The position numbers and the translations under genes are program-made. The notes beneath the pieces were generated by a model. That model had not been told where the DNA came from. It saw only the letters and a program-made list of their open reading frames with translations, and searched no databases. From a virus, in the IMG/VR virus record IMGVR_UViG_3300029263_000817, positions 1-46,818 of that record: a stretch of 46,818 bases of DNA; one strand, written 5' to 3'. Shown piece by piece: positions 16,685-25,034 of the stretch (the stretch's first letter is position 1; each line of letters begins with the position of its first letter).

Positions 16685-17715
16685 GCGTATTCTCTTATAT
16701 AAGGCGTGGGTTCTAGTTTTATATCGTTTGCTTTAATAATATCTAAAGCCAATGTCTTCATATGTTTACAATGATCTTCTACCATATTATGCTGTTTTAA
16801 ATCTTTAATAGTTTTTTTACATCCATTACAAATTTCAAACATTGGACAAGTGTAACATGCATTTTTTAAACTAAGCAAACTTAAATCTGTTGCAAGAGGA
16901 GTTGAAAACCCACCGCTCATTTCGTAATCAAAATCAATAGCCTTATCCAAATCATCACCAAACGCACCACACGAATAGTAGTCACCTTCAGGTTGAAGTG
17001 TTCGAATACCAGAATCGCACGTTCTTGTTTGTGGACATATAGTAGCTTCTCCTCTTAATCGTACCATCATTTGCTGTGTATTATGTTCCCAAGCACTTAA
17101 ACCAGCTTTCCATATTTCAACATAACGTTCATATATTTTTGATAACTGATAAGGCGCAGACTGAGAACCTGATGCCATAGCATAATTTACTTTACATACT
17201 ACATCCATTTTCTTTGCAAGTTCAACTGTCTTAATATGTGTATCTTCATTCTCTTCAACAATGACTGCTATGAATGAGGGTCTATACCCAACATGTTCGA
17301 GCACTGCATCTGAACACTTCCAAAAATCTTCTTCTGTAAATTCACTATAATCACCTTTTAATCTTCCACCACCATATTGAAATGATGTAGCTACACCAAC
17401 TCGAGGATGGTTAAAAAGTTCTTTCCATTTCATTGGTTTCATAAGAAACGGATATAAATTTGTTGTAAGTGATATTGATGCAGGCAGATCATGCTTATCA
17501 AGATACTCTATAATCTTCCAATAATAATTTGGCTTCATCATTAATGGATCACCACCATTAACAATAATTGTTTGAGTCTCTGGAAAACGTTTTAAAAACT
17601 TAAATATCTTATTTAGATCAAGAGTAGCAGTATTGTCTTCAAACGTAATTTTAGATGATGAACAAAACGAACATTTGAAATTACATAGTTCGGTTGGTTT
17701 AACAATCAAGTCCAT
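16681..17715 (-). CDS. Radical SAM/SPASM domain protein
   Basis: A 344-aa protein. C11, C15 and C18 form CNFKCSFC, and 'VNGGDP' near residue 52 is the SAM-binding GGD/E loop. The C-terminal part carries C227, C233 and C249, then C287-x2-C290-x5-C296-x2-C299 and C316. This is a full SPASM cysteine set for two auxiliary Fe-S clusters, as in peptide-modifying enzymes such as sactipeptide and quinohemoprotein maturases. It starts with a TAATG overlap after one oxygenase gene and ends with an ATGA overlap into the next. No RiPP-recognition (RRE) N-terminal domain is visible, since the protein begins directly with the barrel. Confidence 0.92.
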   Translation of the reverse strand: MDLIVKPTELCNFKCSFCSSSKITFEDNTATLDLNKIFKFLKRFPETQTIIVNGGDPLMMKPNYYWKIIEYLDKHDLPASISLTTNLYPFLMKPMKWKELFNHPRVGVATSFQYGGGRLKGDYSEFTEEDFWKCSDAVLEHVGYRPSFIAVIVEENEDTHIKTVELAKKMDVVCKVNYAMASGSQSAPYQLSKIYERYVEIWKAGLSAWEHNTQQMMVRLRGEATICPQTRTCDSGIRTLQPEGDYYSCGAFGDDLDKAIDFDYEMSGGFSTPLATDLSLLSLKNACYTCPMFEICNGCKKTIKDLKQHNMVEDHCKHMKTLALDIIKANDIKLEPTPYIREYA

Positions 17716-18209
17716 TACACATAAAAACCAAAATTACAAACTGCGCGATTTTCATTTGTGTAGTTGACTTTATGTTCAACATACAATTCTTGAGATCCCA
17801 TTAAGAGTAATCCCCTTTTAGGTTTTATTTTTCCAGTTTCTTCGCCATTAACTCTAAAACATATTTCTCCATTATTTATTACATCATTTAAGTAATACAT
17901 AAAAAATAAATTTGGGCCTTCGACTAAATCATTATGCCATTCCAAAGAATCAGTCTCAGTTGAACTCCATATATTATTATAACCTTTAGTTGAATTATTA
18001 AAATACTTATCAACGTAATTATCTTTTATATAATCATGAACTGGTCCCAAATCTATTTTTTCAGGCGGAGTATATACTCCGCTGCTGTCTAAGTTAGCAG
18101 TCCATGAACTAATATGAGGAACATCGCTTAATAAATGTAAGATCTCTTTATCATTAAAAATCTTATATCCAGACATTAATAGCTCTGGAACTAAAATACC
18201 AACATTCAT
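17715..18209 (-). CDS. 2OG-Fe(II) oxygenase-like protein B
   Basis: A 164-aa protein with H92-N-D94 in EWHNDLVEGPNLFFMYYLND, then GEICF, KPKRGLLLM, H146 in YVEHKV and R155 in NRAVCNFGF. These are the iron ligands and the 2OG-binding arginine of a small double-stranded beta-helix oxygenase, likely a hydroxylase. It is clearly related to the 168-aa oxygenase two genes upstream. The start ATG overlaps the stop of the small gene before it (ATGA). Reaction inferred from the family; substrate unknown. Confidence 0.82.
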   Translation of the reverse strand: MNVGILVPELLMSGYKIFNDKEILHLLSDVPHISSWTANLDSSGVYTPPEKIDLGPVHDYIKDNYVDKYFNNSTKGYNNIWSSTETDSLEWHNDLVEGPNLFFMYYLNDVINNGEICFRVNGEETGKIKPKRGLLLMGSQELYVEHKVNYTNENRAVCNFGFYV

Positions 18210-18505
18210 CCGTTTGGCCTATCATAACCATGTTTATTAATACACTCAACTGTATGCGGCGTTTCATCTATTGATTTAACACCATAGTGTTCTATTATTT
18301 CTCTATTACATTGTCTAATTTCTTCTTTTAACATATTTGAATATGGTTCAAGATTATCAATCATTTTCATATATTGTTCATACTTATCGTTATCATCCTC
18401 AAAATCATGCAATTTAGTAATCCAAAGATTGTACAATTCTGCTGTTAAATCTCTTTCTTTACAGAGAGTTTCTTTTTTATCAACTATTATTTGTATTAAA
18501 GTCAA
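18206..18505 (-). CDS. Small charged helical protein (start uncertain)
   Basis: A small, mostly helical, charged protein (LIQIIVDKKETLCKERDLTAE...) ending in TVECINKHGYDRPNG. The frame is open further upstream inside the oxygenase gene. I chose TTG at 18505 because GAAGGG lies 9 nt before it and this avoids a long overlap; 99 aa result. It is sandwiched between two oxygenase genes and coupled to the next one by an ATGA overlap. It could be a helper or coiled-coil linker. It is not recognised, and the start is a guess. Confidence 0.5.
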   Translation of the reverse strand: MTLIQIIVDKKETLCKERDLTAELYNLWITKLHDFEDDNDKYEQYMKMIDNLEPYSNMLKEEIRQCNREIIEHYGVKSIDETPHTVECINKHGYDRPNG

Positions 18506-18986
18506 ACGAACATACCCTTCGTTGTATTGAAGATTTGCCAGCCTTATGCCAAAATCCACGTATATTAGATACCATGAATAAATCACCTGCTTTTGGCTGA
18601 AACGAAATTGTTTCTGATTTATTCCATTTAAAATCTATATTGCCACCAGTCTCAGCAAATGTGTCGTCTAAATAATATAAGAAAAACACATCATATTTTT
18701 CAAACATGTCGGTGTGCCAACCCTGGTTATCTTTATCAACACCGTCCCATATTAAATATTTATTAAAAACGGCTTTTGGCCATTCTGGTAAAATGTATTT
18801 ATTGTATAAGTATTGACCAAACATATCAAGTTTAGTAGCAAGTAATGGATCAACATCTTGTTCACCATTATCTCTTGCTCTTTCTTCTGTGTTTAAAAGC
18901 TTAAAATTATCTGCTCCAATTAATGTCAACCCCTCAGCTTCTTGCAATTTAACATATCCCTTTGTGTGAATATCTTTTATATACAT
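18480..18986 (-). CDS. 2OG-Fe(II) oxygenase-like protein A
   Basis: A 168-aa protein with H91-T-D93 in GWHTDMFEKYDVFFLYYLDD, GGNIDF, an 'ISFQPKAGDLFMVSN' turn, H147 in GFWHKAG and R156/R157 before VCSFDF. This is a textbook HxD...H...R set for prolyl-4-hydroxylase-like enzymes. A strong GGAGGT sits 9 nt before the ATG at 18986, which overlaps the end of the B12-type radical SAM gene by 10 bp. It is probably a hydroxylase acting on the same substrate as its neighbours, but this is inferred from context. Confidence 0.85.
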   Translation of the reverse strand: MYIKDIHTKGYVKLQEAEGLTLIGADNFKLLNTEERARDNGEQDVDPLLATKLDMFGQYLYNKYILPEWPKAVFNKYLIWDGVDKDNQGWHTDMFEKYDVFFLYYLDDTFAETGGNIDFKWNKSETISFQPKAGDLFMVSNIRGFWHKAGKSSIQRRVCSFDFNTNNS

Positions 18987-20647
18987 ATTTTGCTTACCTC
19001 CGACATAATTATAATTTTATTTTTTTCTAAAAACTCATGTATAGTTTCAGTTCTAAATTTATCTCCTAATTGTCTTATGCTTTTTGGTGGTGAATTTGGA
19101 TTAAAAATATCTCTGATCTCATAGTATATATCATCCCAGTTATCTAACTCTATTATAATTCTGTATGCTTCTTTAGCAAAAACCGGAGGTGTTAAATTAT
19201 TTTCAAACGCTGGATAAAAATGTTGTAGTAAGTAATTACCTGCATTATTCATAAACCACATCTCATGCATTTCCTCAGTTGTAAATGAAAAGCATGACGC
19301 CATGGTTCTAAAATATGATCTTTTATCTTTATATAGTTCACTCCAACTATCAGTCCCTTGCTCATCTACAATATCAGTAAATACTTCTACTGTTCTAATA
19401 TCATGTTTAATTTTGTATTCTTGGGAATTAAGTCTAGAATCAGGTAAAAACATATAGTCATGCCGGTACGATCCAAAAGCTTGAAAGTTCCATATGTAAT
19501 CCATTTCTTTATAGAAATCATCTATTGTAGATCCGGGCATAGCTAAAATTAATTCTAATGATGGAATAGGAAAACCATTTTCGCTGCATCTTTTGTTAAT
19601 ATACTTACTTAATTCTAACTTATCTTCTGAATTCAAATCAACTCTTTCTGCCAATTTCATAGCAATATCAGAGCTGCTTTGAATTGATACCGTTGGAACA
19701 ATAGAAATCATTGAAGTCTCTTTCCACATATCATCGCCATCTTTTGAGTTAGGTGATCTTTGATCTGTGCCAACTACTTCAAACCATCTATCAATTAATC
19801 TTTTTCTTCTATCTAAATCCTTTGACTTCATAGTTGATATATCAGTTAGATTAAATCCTTTGTTCCAAGCATATGCAAATATTTCTATATCTCTATCTTC
19901 AAATGCACCAAAGTTTGCATCAGTTAAATATGCATCTCGATATCCGGCTTTGATCATAGCATCAATGTCTCGTTTTACAATACTTAAATCCTTTTTATAA
20001 ATTTTAGTATTAATACCTCCACCCCATTCGCAAAACACACATTTATAAGGACATCCTCTAGTTGTTTCAAGAATAATAAATGGCTCCATATTATTTTCTC
20101 GGGCGTATGAGAGAGCCTTTGTTAAATACTCAGAATGCTCTTCATATACAGAATAATCTTCTTTGCTAATATTATGAATATCACCAATACTAGATCTTAA
20201 CTCCCAAGAAATAGTTTTAGGATCCAGCCGGTCTTCAATGTATTGATCGATTAGATCTCTCATGAATATTTCACCTGGCTTAGTTGGCTGACATATATAA
20301 TCGTATTGAGTTCTATTTGCTAATAACTCAGGATCATTAGTTCCTATATGTGGCCCACCTAATACTAATAATTTTTCAGGATGTTTTTGTTTTATCTTAG
20401 AAGCCATCCCATCACAAATGACATAGTTCCAAGCATATGAAGAAAACATTATTACATCAGCAGATATTACCTGCTCAATTGCTTCATCAAACGATTGATA
20501 AGTATTCCATTTATAAGAAGATTCTAACCATTCTATTTGATCATTGTATTTTCCAAAATGCTTATAATAGCTTTGCGCTATTAAATAAGTCATATTATTG
20601 GCTAATGACCAATCAGCATGCGGTGGATTGATAAAGGCTATCTGCAT
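18977..20647 (-). CDS. B12-binding-type radical SAM protein
   Basis: A 556-aa protein from the ATG at 20647, preceded by AGAGA; an upstream in-frame extension to 20755 is unlikely. Residues 1-130 read as a cobalamin-binding-type Rossmann domain (MQIAFINPPHADW, VIMFSSYAWN, LLVLGGPHIGTND). The barrel follows with TTRGCPYKCVFCEW, the CxxxCxxC being at residues 199-206. This two-domain order is that of B12-dependent radical SAM enzymes, many of which methylate unactivated carbons in RiPPs and other natural products. The classic DxHxxG motif is absent, as in many of this class. The C-terminal about 200 residues are not assigned. It overlaps the upstream radical SAM gene by 35 bp. Confidence 0.9.
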   Translation of the reverse strand: MQIAFINPPHADWSLANNMTYLIAQSYYKHFGKYNDQIEWLESSYKWNTYQSFDEAIEQVISADVIMFSSYAWNYVICDGMASKIKQKHPEKLLVLGGPHIGTNDPELLANRTQYDYICQPTKPGEIFMRDLIDQYIEDRLDPKTISWELRSSIGDIHNISKEDYSVYEEHSEYLTKALSYARENNMEPFIILETTRGCPYKCVFCEWGGGINTKIYKKDLSIVKRDIDAMIKAGYRDAYLTDANFGAFEDRDIEIFAYAWNKGFNLTDISTMKSKDLDRRKRLIDRWFEVVGTDQRSPNSKDGDDMWKETSMISIVPTVSIQSSSDIAMKLAERVDLNSEDKLELSKYINKRCSENGFPIPSLELILAMPGSTIDDFYKEMDYIWNFQAFGSYRHDYMFLPDSRLNSQEYKIKHDIRTVEVFTDIVDEQGTDSWSELYKDKRSYFRTMASCFSFTTEEMHEMWFMNNAGNYLLQHFYPAFENNLTPPVFAKEAYRIIIELDNWDDIYYEIRDIFNPNSPPKSIRQLGDKFRTETIHEFLEKNKIIIMSEVSKICI

Positions 20648-21632
20648 ATTTAAAAGTCTCTTTAAAGACACATTCATCCATGTCTTGTTCAATGTGTTTA
20701 TAATCTTGTTTAATAAAACAACTAAATGGGCATCGAGCAAAATACTCACACTCAAAGCAATTATATTTAGTCATAAAGTTTTCAACTATTTTAGGCCCGC
20801 CAAGTTCTTCAGTTTGAGCTTCTTTTAAGAATACTGCTCCAGAACATCCAGTAGGAACCGATCCATCTGGCATTACGGTAAGAGAATTACCTCTTGTGCA
20901 AATCATTTTATTTTGCATTTTTTGATTAACGAAATGATCTACATTTAAACATTTAGAGTATTTAGATACAAGTAGTTTATTAAACTCAAAAAGAGTTCTT
21001 TCACTTGGCATTAATTTTCTTGAGTTTTTTACTGATGGCAAAAATGAATCAAAGTCACATGGATATGTATTATAAAGGTACGTGAATAAGTTATCGCCTC
21101 TTGTAATTTTTGCTATATTCTGTTTTGTAGCAACTAATGAAATCATTTCAATCTTATTTTTATATGTTCCAATATTTGAAACAAAAATATCATGTGCTTT
21201 AGGGGTAAATCTACCAGCTGGATCATAACTTACAGAGATAGTTAAATCATTATGTTCTAAAAAATCCATTACCATATCGGACTTTGTAAAGCATAAATTA
21301 GTTATAAAATTTATATGTACATCTGGTTCTGTTTGTGTTGTAATGGCATCAATAAAGTCTTGATATATTTCTAGGAAACCTTTATCTATCCATTCGTCTT
21401 GAAAGAGTTCTCCACCCATTAAATGTAATTTATAAGCCTGAGTTCTTCTATTATTGTTGATCCATTCTACAATCTGAGGAACTTTTGCCATGATAGAATC
21501 ACGGTCAGCGCCTTCTATTGAATTATGATCTTGAGGACAAAAGACACATTGAAGATTACAGTGCTCAAATAAACAGCATACAATCTCACCATAAGTTGTT
21601 ATTTTGTTTTCTAATATATCATATATAGACAT
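20613..21632 (-). CDS. Radical SAM/SPASM domain protein
   Basis: A 339-aa protein with CNLQCVFC at residues 25-32, GGELF near residue 73, C245 and C263, and a canonical SPASM motif C292-x2-C295-x5-C301-x3-C305 ending with C321. The enzyme should hold one SAM cluster and two auxiliary clusters. It follows the unknown 382-aa gene by one base and is the first radical SAM gene after the candidate substrate. A short N-terminal extension (about 17 residues) precedes the barrel, too short for an RRE. Peptide modification is inferred from family and neighbours. Confidence 0.92.
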   Translation of the reverse strand: MSIYDILENKITTYGEIVCCLFEHCNLQCVFCPQDHNSIEGADRDSIMAKVPQIVEWINNNRRTQAYKLHLMGGELFQDEWIDKGFLEIYQDFIDAITTQTEPDVHINFITNLCFTKSDMVMDFLEHNDLTISVSYDPAGRFTPKAHDIFVSNIGTYKNKIEMISLVATKQNIAKITRGDNLFTYLYNTYPCDFDSFLPSVKNSRKLMPSERTLFEFNKLLVSKYSKCLNVDHFVNQKMQNKMICTRGNSLTVMPDGSVPTGCSGAVFLKEAQTEELGGPKIVENFMTKYNCFECEYFARCPFSCFIKQDYKHIEQDMDECVFKETFKYADSLYQSTAC

Positions 21633-21633
21633 A

Positions 21634-22782
21634 TTACACTGTTATATATCTACTCAGAAAGGCTTTATCAGCACTAGATTTTGCATCCAATAAAGAATGT
21701 ATTAAATAATGGTTTACTGTTTCTAGTTCTAAAGAGAAAAATGAACCCGATTCATTATCATATGTAGATTCCATTTCAATAAGACTATCTAGTAAAGTAT
21801 CAGTAAATTCTCCAGTTATACATTCTATGAAATCTAATTTATTTACATCACTTTTTCCAGCATCATATAATTTAAATTGTGCCCAGCCATCAGCAATAAT
21901 TTGTGTAAATTTTCTAATTGTTACTAAATCTGAAGCTGAAATATTATCAAACAAAACGTTATTATTGCTTGAAGCCGCACTCATATATTTTGATTTCCAC
22001 ATATCATCTTTAATAAAAACTTGAGCGATGTCACTAGTATCATCTAAGATACTACTAATATTATCAAAATTATATGATGCACTTAACTTAAGTTTAGCTG
22101 AAAGTTTTTTAGTTAAGAAATGCTGAAAGAATACTTCTTTTAACTCAAGCAAATATTTTTCTAGATCTTTTTTTAATAATATTTTTATTACATTTTTTAG
22201 TTCTGCTTTTGTAGATTTATCATGTAAATAATTTGCAAATAAATGTTCTACACCAATCGTGCTAATATATTTTTTAACAAAAGTTTTTCGTTTGGTAGAT
22301 GACCCTGCTTGTACACTATCATAAATAGTATCAAAATTTGTTAATTTTAAAATTTCTTCAGCACCGCCGCCTGCGCCATTACCAGAAAAACGACCTCTAA
22401 AGAATACATTAAACTTAAATGCATGTGCTTGCAGAAGTGATTTAACAGAATCTTTAGTCGGTGTTTTTAGAATATGTTTATACCATGTTGACATTATAAA
22501 TTGCAATGAATCTTCATCACAATATATCATAACTCTTTTATTTGTAACATCACAGTGATCTGCTAATTTAGTAAATAAATCTATTGCAGTTGGATATGTT
22601 ACATCTTTTGATCCTAGTATTGCACTCCATTCTAATGAATATGATATAAGTTTACCTGAAGATATTCTTTGCAAATCTTCTAAAACATCTAATCCATGAT
22701 TTTGTGATACTACAATCCGATCATATCCCAAATCAATGATCTTATCTGTTGTTACATAAATCTTCTTAAACAGATGTATCAT
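21634..22782 (-). CDS. Uncharacterised cassette protein, 382 aa
   Basis: I do not recognise this protein. It starts MIHLFKKIYVTTDKIIDLGYDR with an alternating strand pattern and has a strand-like 'RVMIYCDEDSLQFIM'. A Gly-rich loop GNGAGGGAEE (about residues 134-143) follows, then a Lys/Leu-rich helical middle, ending in a helical C-terminal third. No signal peptide, membrane segment or clear metal motif is seen. It is coupled to the 215-aa gene by an ATGA overlap and comes two genes after the candidate substrate. That position is where leader-binding, export or scaffold proteins often sit in peptide-modification operons, but nothing in the sequence proves this. Confidence 0.8.
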   Translation of the reverse strand: MIHLFKKIYVTTDKIIDLGYDRIVVSQNHGLDVLEDLQRISSGKLISYSLEWSAILGSKDVTYPTAIDLFTKLADHCDVTNKRVMIYCDEDSLQFIMSTWYKHILKTPTKDSVKSLLQAHAFKFNVFFRGRFSGNGAGGGAEEILKLTNFDTIYDSVQAGSSTKRKTFVKKYISTIGVEHLFANYLHDKSTKAELKNVIKILLKKDLEKYLLELKEVFFQHFLTKKLSAKLKLSASYNFDNISSILDDTSDIAQVFIKDDMWKSKYMSAASSNNNVLFDNISASDLVTIRKFTQIIADGWAQFKLYDAGKSDVNKLDFIECITGEFTDTLLDSLIEMESTYDNESGSFFSLELETVNHYLIHSLLDAKSSADKAFLSRYITV

Positions 22783-23426
22783 AACTGTTCTCCTGTGGAA
22801 ATTGCGCTTGTTAGTAAAAACATTGGGTTATTAACATTCGCCCAATAGCTAAATAAATTATTTCCTTTAAACATATATTCATTAAAGTATGATGTATAAT
22901 ATGTTTTATGGTGTTCAATTACATTGGCATAAAATAAATAAAAGCTTTCATATTTTAGCAGATTTACAAAATTTATTCCAGTTAAATCTTTTGTGTCATC
23001 TTCTGGAAATGATTTAACATAATCTTTTAATTCATCGCATTCAATGGTGTACAAATTGTAAATTGAAAGTGAATCTAATTTCTTTGTCCAAGTAGTAAGT
23101 ATTTCAACGTTATCATCAATAAAATCTTTTTCTGTTAACTCACTAATACCTTTCATCTGTAATAATAAACTAATTACTCTTTCTTCAAGAATAGGAACAC
23201 TTATAATAAAATTAGCTAAAAGATATTCTCTAGTAAGATCATCAAAATCTTTCTGATTAGTAAAACCAATATTACATGGCAATTCTAGATTACTAAGATA
23301 TGTTAATAGTTTTGTTCCCTGCAATTGTGAATTATCATAATCAACCATGTAAAAAGTTTGATCATCTTCAAAATACAATTTCAAATCTTCAATACTAAAT
23401 GGTGCAGTAACATCAATAACTTTCAT
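22779..23426 (-). CDS. Uncharacterised cassette protein, 215 aa
   Basis: The start is the ATG at 23426, which overlaps the stop of the candidate substrate gene (ATGA). The preceding GAGAGGAAGAAG, a strong ribosome site, lies in the codons for the RGRR end of the substrate. The protein is acidic, rich in Leu, Tyr and Phe, and mostly helical in look, with no Cys motif. An N-terminal strand-helix (MKVIDVTAPFSIEDLKLYFEDD) and FYMVDYDN follow. Tight coupling to the substrate gene suggests a 1:1 partner such as a chaperone or recognition protein. This is inference; the family is unknown to me. Confidence 0.8.
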   Translation of the reverse strand: MKVIDVTAPFSIEDLKLYFEDDQTFYMVDYDNSQLQGTKLLTYLSNLELPCNIGFTNQKDFDDLTREYLLANFIISVPILEERVISLLLQMKGISELTEKDFIDDNVEILTTWTKKLDSLSIYNLYTIECDELKDYVKSFPEDDTKDLTGINFVNLLKYESFYLFYANVIEHHKTYYTSYFNEYMFKGNNLFSYWANVNNPMFLLTSAISTGEQL

Positions 23427-23986
23427 CTTCTTCCTCTCGAGCCGTGACAACTAGAATGGCAACTAGAATGGCAAATATTAATATTTACAGTAACAGTATT
23501 AGAAACTAAACTATTAAAACGGGTCCGTAAGTCTGTAAATTTAGATTCAAGCCCAGCTGAAGTAATTTGACTGCCAGAAGTTAAAGTAACTCCAGCTGCA
23601 GATAACGTTTGTATATAACTACTACTTAAATATGCTTTTTGTGTTTGATTAAAAATTTGTCCAGGATTAGCATATGTTCCATCATTACCACCAGGGCCTG
23701 TTACTGTTCGTATTGCATTTAAATTTCTAATTTGACTGTATGCTGCAGTTTCATTTTCAATTGCAGTATTAATAGTAGAAGCATCAATTGGATTTCCATT
23801 TATAGTAGATCCAGAAATTCCAATGCTTCGTCCAGAAGTCGTTCCACCAAAATAGCTTGTAGCAAATCCACTAAACGGAACTGAGTTGGTACCCCAAACA
23901 ATTCCGGAATTCGCAGTGGCCGGTGCATAATCTGCAAATCTATCTATTATATTCTGCGCATTAATTGGATTTGTTAATGTAGCCAT
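23423..23986 (-). CDS. Candidate modified substrate (RiPP-precursor-like) with CHSS-CHSS-CHGS-RGRR tail
   Basis: A 187-aa protein. Residues 1-170 are Ala/Thr/Ser/Asn-rich, with no cysteine and no histidine. They begin MATLTNPINAQNIIDRFADY and contain WGTNSVPF and Gly-rich turns, a style typical of phage virion proteins. Residues 172-187 then read CHSSCHSSCHGSRGRR, so all three Cys (172, 176, 180) and all three His (173, 177, 181) sit four residues apart in the tail. It lies inside a run of radical SAM and oxygenase genes, and has its own late promoter box 26 nt before the ATG. The tail recalls the His-Xaa-Ser repeats that radical SAM enzymes act on in the Hxs system, but the enzyme set is not clearly Hxs. 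It may instead be a metal-binding tip. Role inferred. Confidence 0.8.
   Translation of the reverse strand: MATLTNPINAQNIIDRFADYAPATANSGIVWGTNSVPFSGFATSYFGGTTSGRSIGISGSTINGNPIDASTINTAIENETAAYSQIRNLNAIRTVTGPGGNDGTYANPGQIFNQTQKAYLSSSYIQTLSAAGVTLTSGSQITSAGLESKFTDLRTRFNSLVSNTVTVNINICHSSCHSSCHGSRGRR
23438..23473 (-). repeat. Tandem 12-bp repeat coding CHSS units
   Basis: Two identical copies of TGCCATTCTAGT (23450-23473 read on the minus strand) are followed by a diverged third copy, TGTCACGGCTCG (23438-23449). They code the CHSS, CHSS and CHGS units at the end of the candidate substrate. Confidence 0.9.
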
Positions 23987-24011
23987 TTCATTCCTCTTTC
24001 GTTATATACTG

Positions 24012-24019
24012 TATTTATA
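24012..24019 (-). promoter_or_regulatory. T4-type late promoter box before the candidate substrate
   Basis: Perfect TATAAATA on the minus strand, overlapping the TAA stop of the upstream radical SAM gene and ending 26 nt before the ATG of the 187-aa protein. It is the only perfect late box I found inside the enzyme cassette. Confidence 0.72.
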
Positions 24020-25034
24020 CATGTTTTGCGAGTTCCTTCATTAAACTTTTTGGGGCGCCACAAATATCTCCATCCCATCCTAATTGATGGCAATCACCTC
24101 CACAGAATCTAGAAACCGGACATTGTAAACAATTGGGATTACGCATTTTTTCCTCTAATATAGTACGTATTCTTTTTGGACTTTTCAATAGGGTATTAAT
24201 AGAATCATCAAGACTTCCAAAAGCTTGTTCTGGTGCGCTGTTTGGACATCCAGCAATAGTTCCATCGCCATTTATAGTAAATAGTTTTTGTTCACAATCT
24301 CTACAAAACGTTCCACATGTAGTCATAGTCTTTTCAAACTTAGCATAGACATTTTCTAGAAAGTCATTTTCAAACCAATCTCGTGCGCCATGCTCTTCAC
24401 TTTGCATATGCATTTTTAAAAAGTATGCGTCGAGTTCTGCATTACTTGGAAAGATGTCCGATGCTTTTCTTGCACTACCGTTATTAGTTAGTCTTTCCAG
24501 TGAAACTTCTTGTACACCAAGTCTACGACACCATCTCAATAATGTTATAGGATCTTTAGCAAGCGTATCCTTTGTAAGACTAATAAACAAACGGATAGTA
24601 ACCCCATCAGCTAAAAGAGTTTTTACATTTTTATGCCAGAGATTGTATTGGTTTTTATTTTCAAATCTAATTTTACGATCCCATGATGTACCTAGTCTAT
24701 TATTAAGAGGACCTTTAATAAAATCCATATGCTGATCTTTTAATTTGAAAACTAAATTAGTTGTAGCACCCCATGTCATTTGATCCCATAGACCATCACA
24801 TGCGTCATACACTTTTCGCATCTGACCAACCGGAACTAAGAAAGGTTCACCGCCATGAAATTCCATATGAATAGAATCATGCGGTGATGGTTTTTCTTCA
24901 CGGAATCTTTGAATCCAGTCAATTAGTTTAGAAGGATTCCAATAAATCTTTTGTCCGCTTCTTCCACTTGTAAAACAATGTGCGCAGTTAAGCTGACATG
25001 TTTCTGTGGTCTTGAGATACATCAGCCAATTCAT
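24015..25034 (-). CDS. Radical SAM/SPASM domain protein
   Basis: A 339-aa protein with CQLNCAHC at residues 13-20, HGGEPFL near residue 60 (SAM contact), C240/C244/C247 and C263 around 'GDGTIAGC', then a perfect SPASM C302-x2-C305-x5-C311-x3-C315 and C325. The set is that of anaerobic sulfatase-maturase-like, peptide-modifying enzymes. It sits directly before the candidate substrate and overlaps the cupin gene by 47 bp. The ATG at 25034 is preceded by AGAGGA at about 11 nt; an alternative ATG is at 25022. Given its place next to the substrate it is the best candidate for the enzyme that acts on the CHSS tail, though this is inferred. Confidence 0.94.
   Translation of the reverse strand: MNWLMYLKTTETCQLNCAHCFTSGRSGQKIYWNPSKLIDWIQRFREEKPSPHDSIHMEFHGGEPFLVPVGQMRKVYDACDGLWDQMTWGATTNLVFKLKDQHMDFIKGPLNNRLGTSWDRKIRFENKNQYNLWHKNVKTLLADGVTIRLFISLTKDTLAKDPITLLRWCRRLGVQEVSLERLTNNGSARKASDIFPSNAELDAYFLKMHMQSEEHGARDWFENDFLENVYAKFEKTMTTCGTFCRDCEQKLFTINGDGTIAGCPNSAPEQAFGSLDDSINTLLKSPKRIRTILEEKMRNPNCLQCPVSRFCGGDCHQLGWDGDICGAPKSLMKELAKHV

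Noticed and set aside
20648-20755. N-terminal extension of the B12-type radical SAM gene
   Set aside because: The extension overlaps the upstream gene and does not resemble a domain; MQIAFINPPH at 20647 is a typical start of a Rossmann domain.
23423-23986. Direct assignment as HxsA of the His-Xaa-Ser system
   Set aside because: The tail has H-x-S spacing, but neighbours do not show an HxsD-like protein and the HxsB/HxsC identity of the radical SAM proteins cannot be shown by eye.
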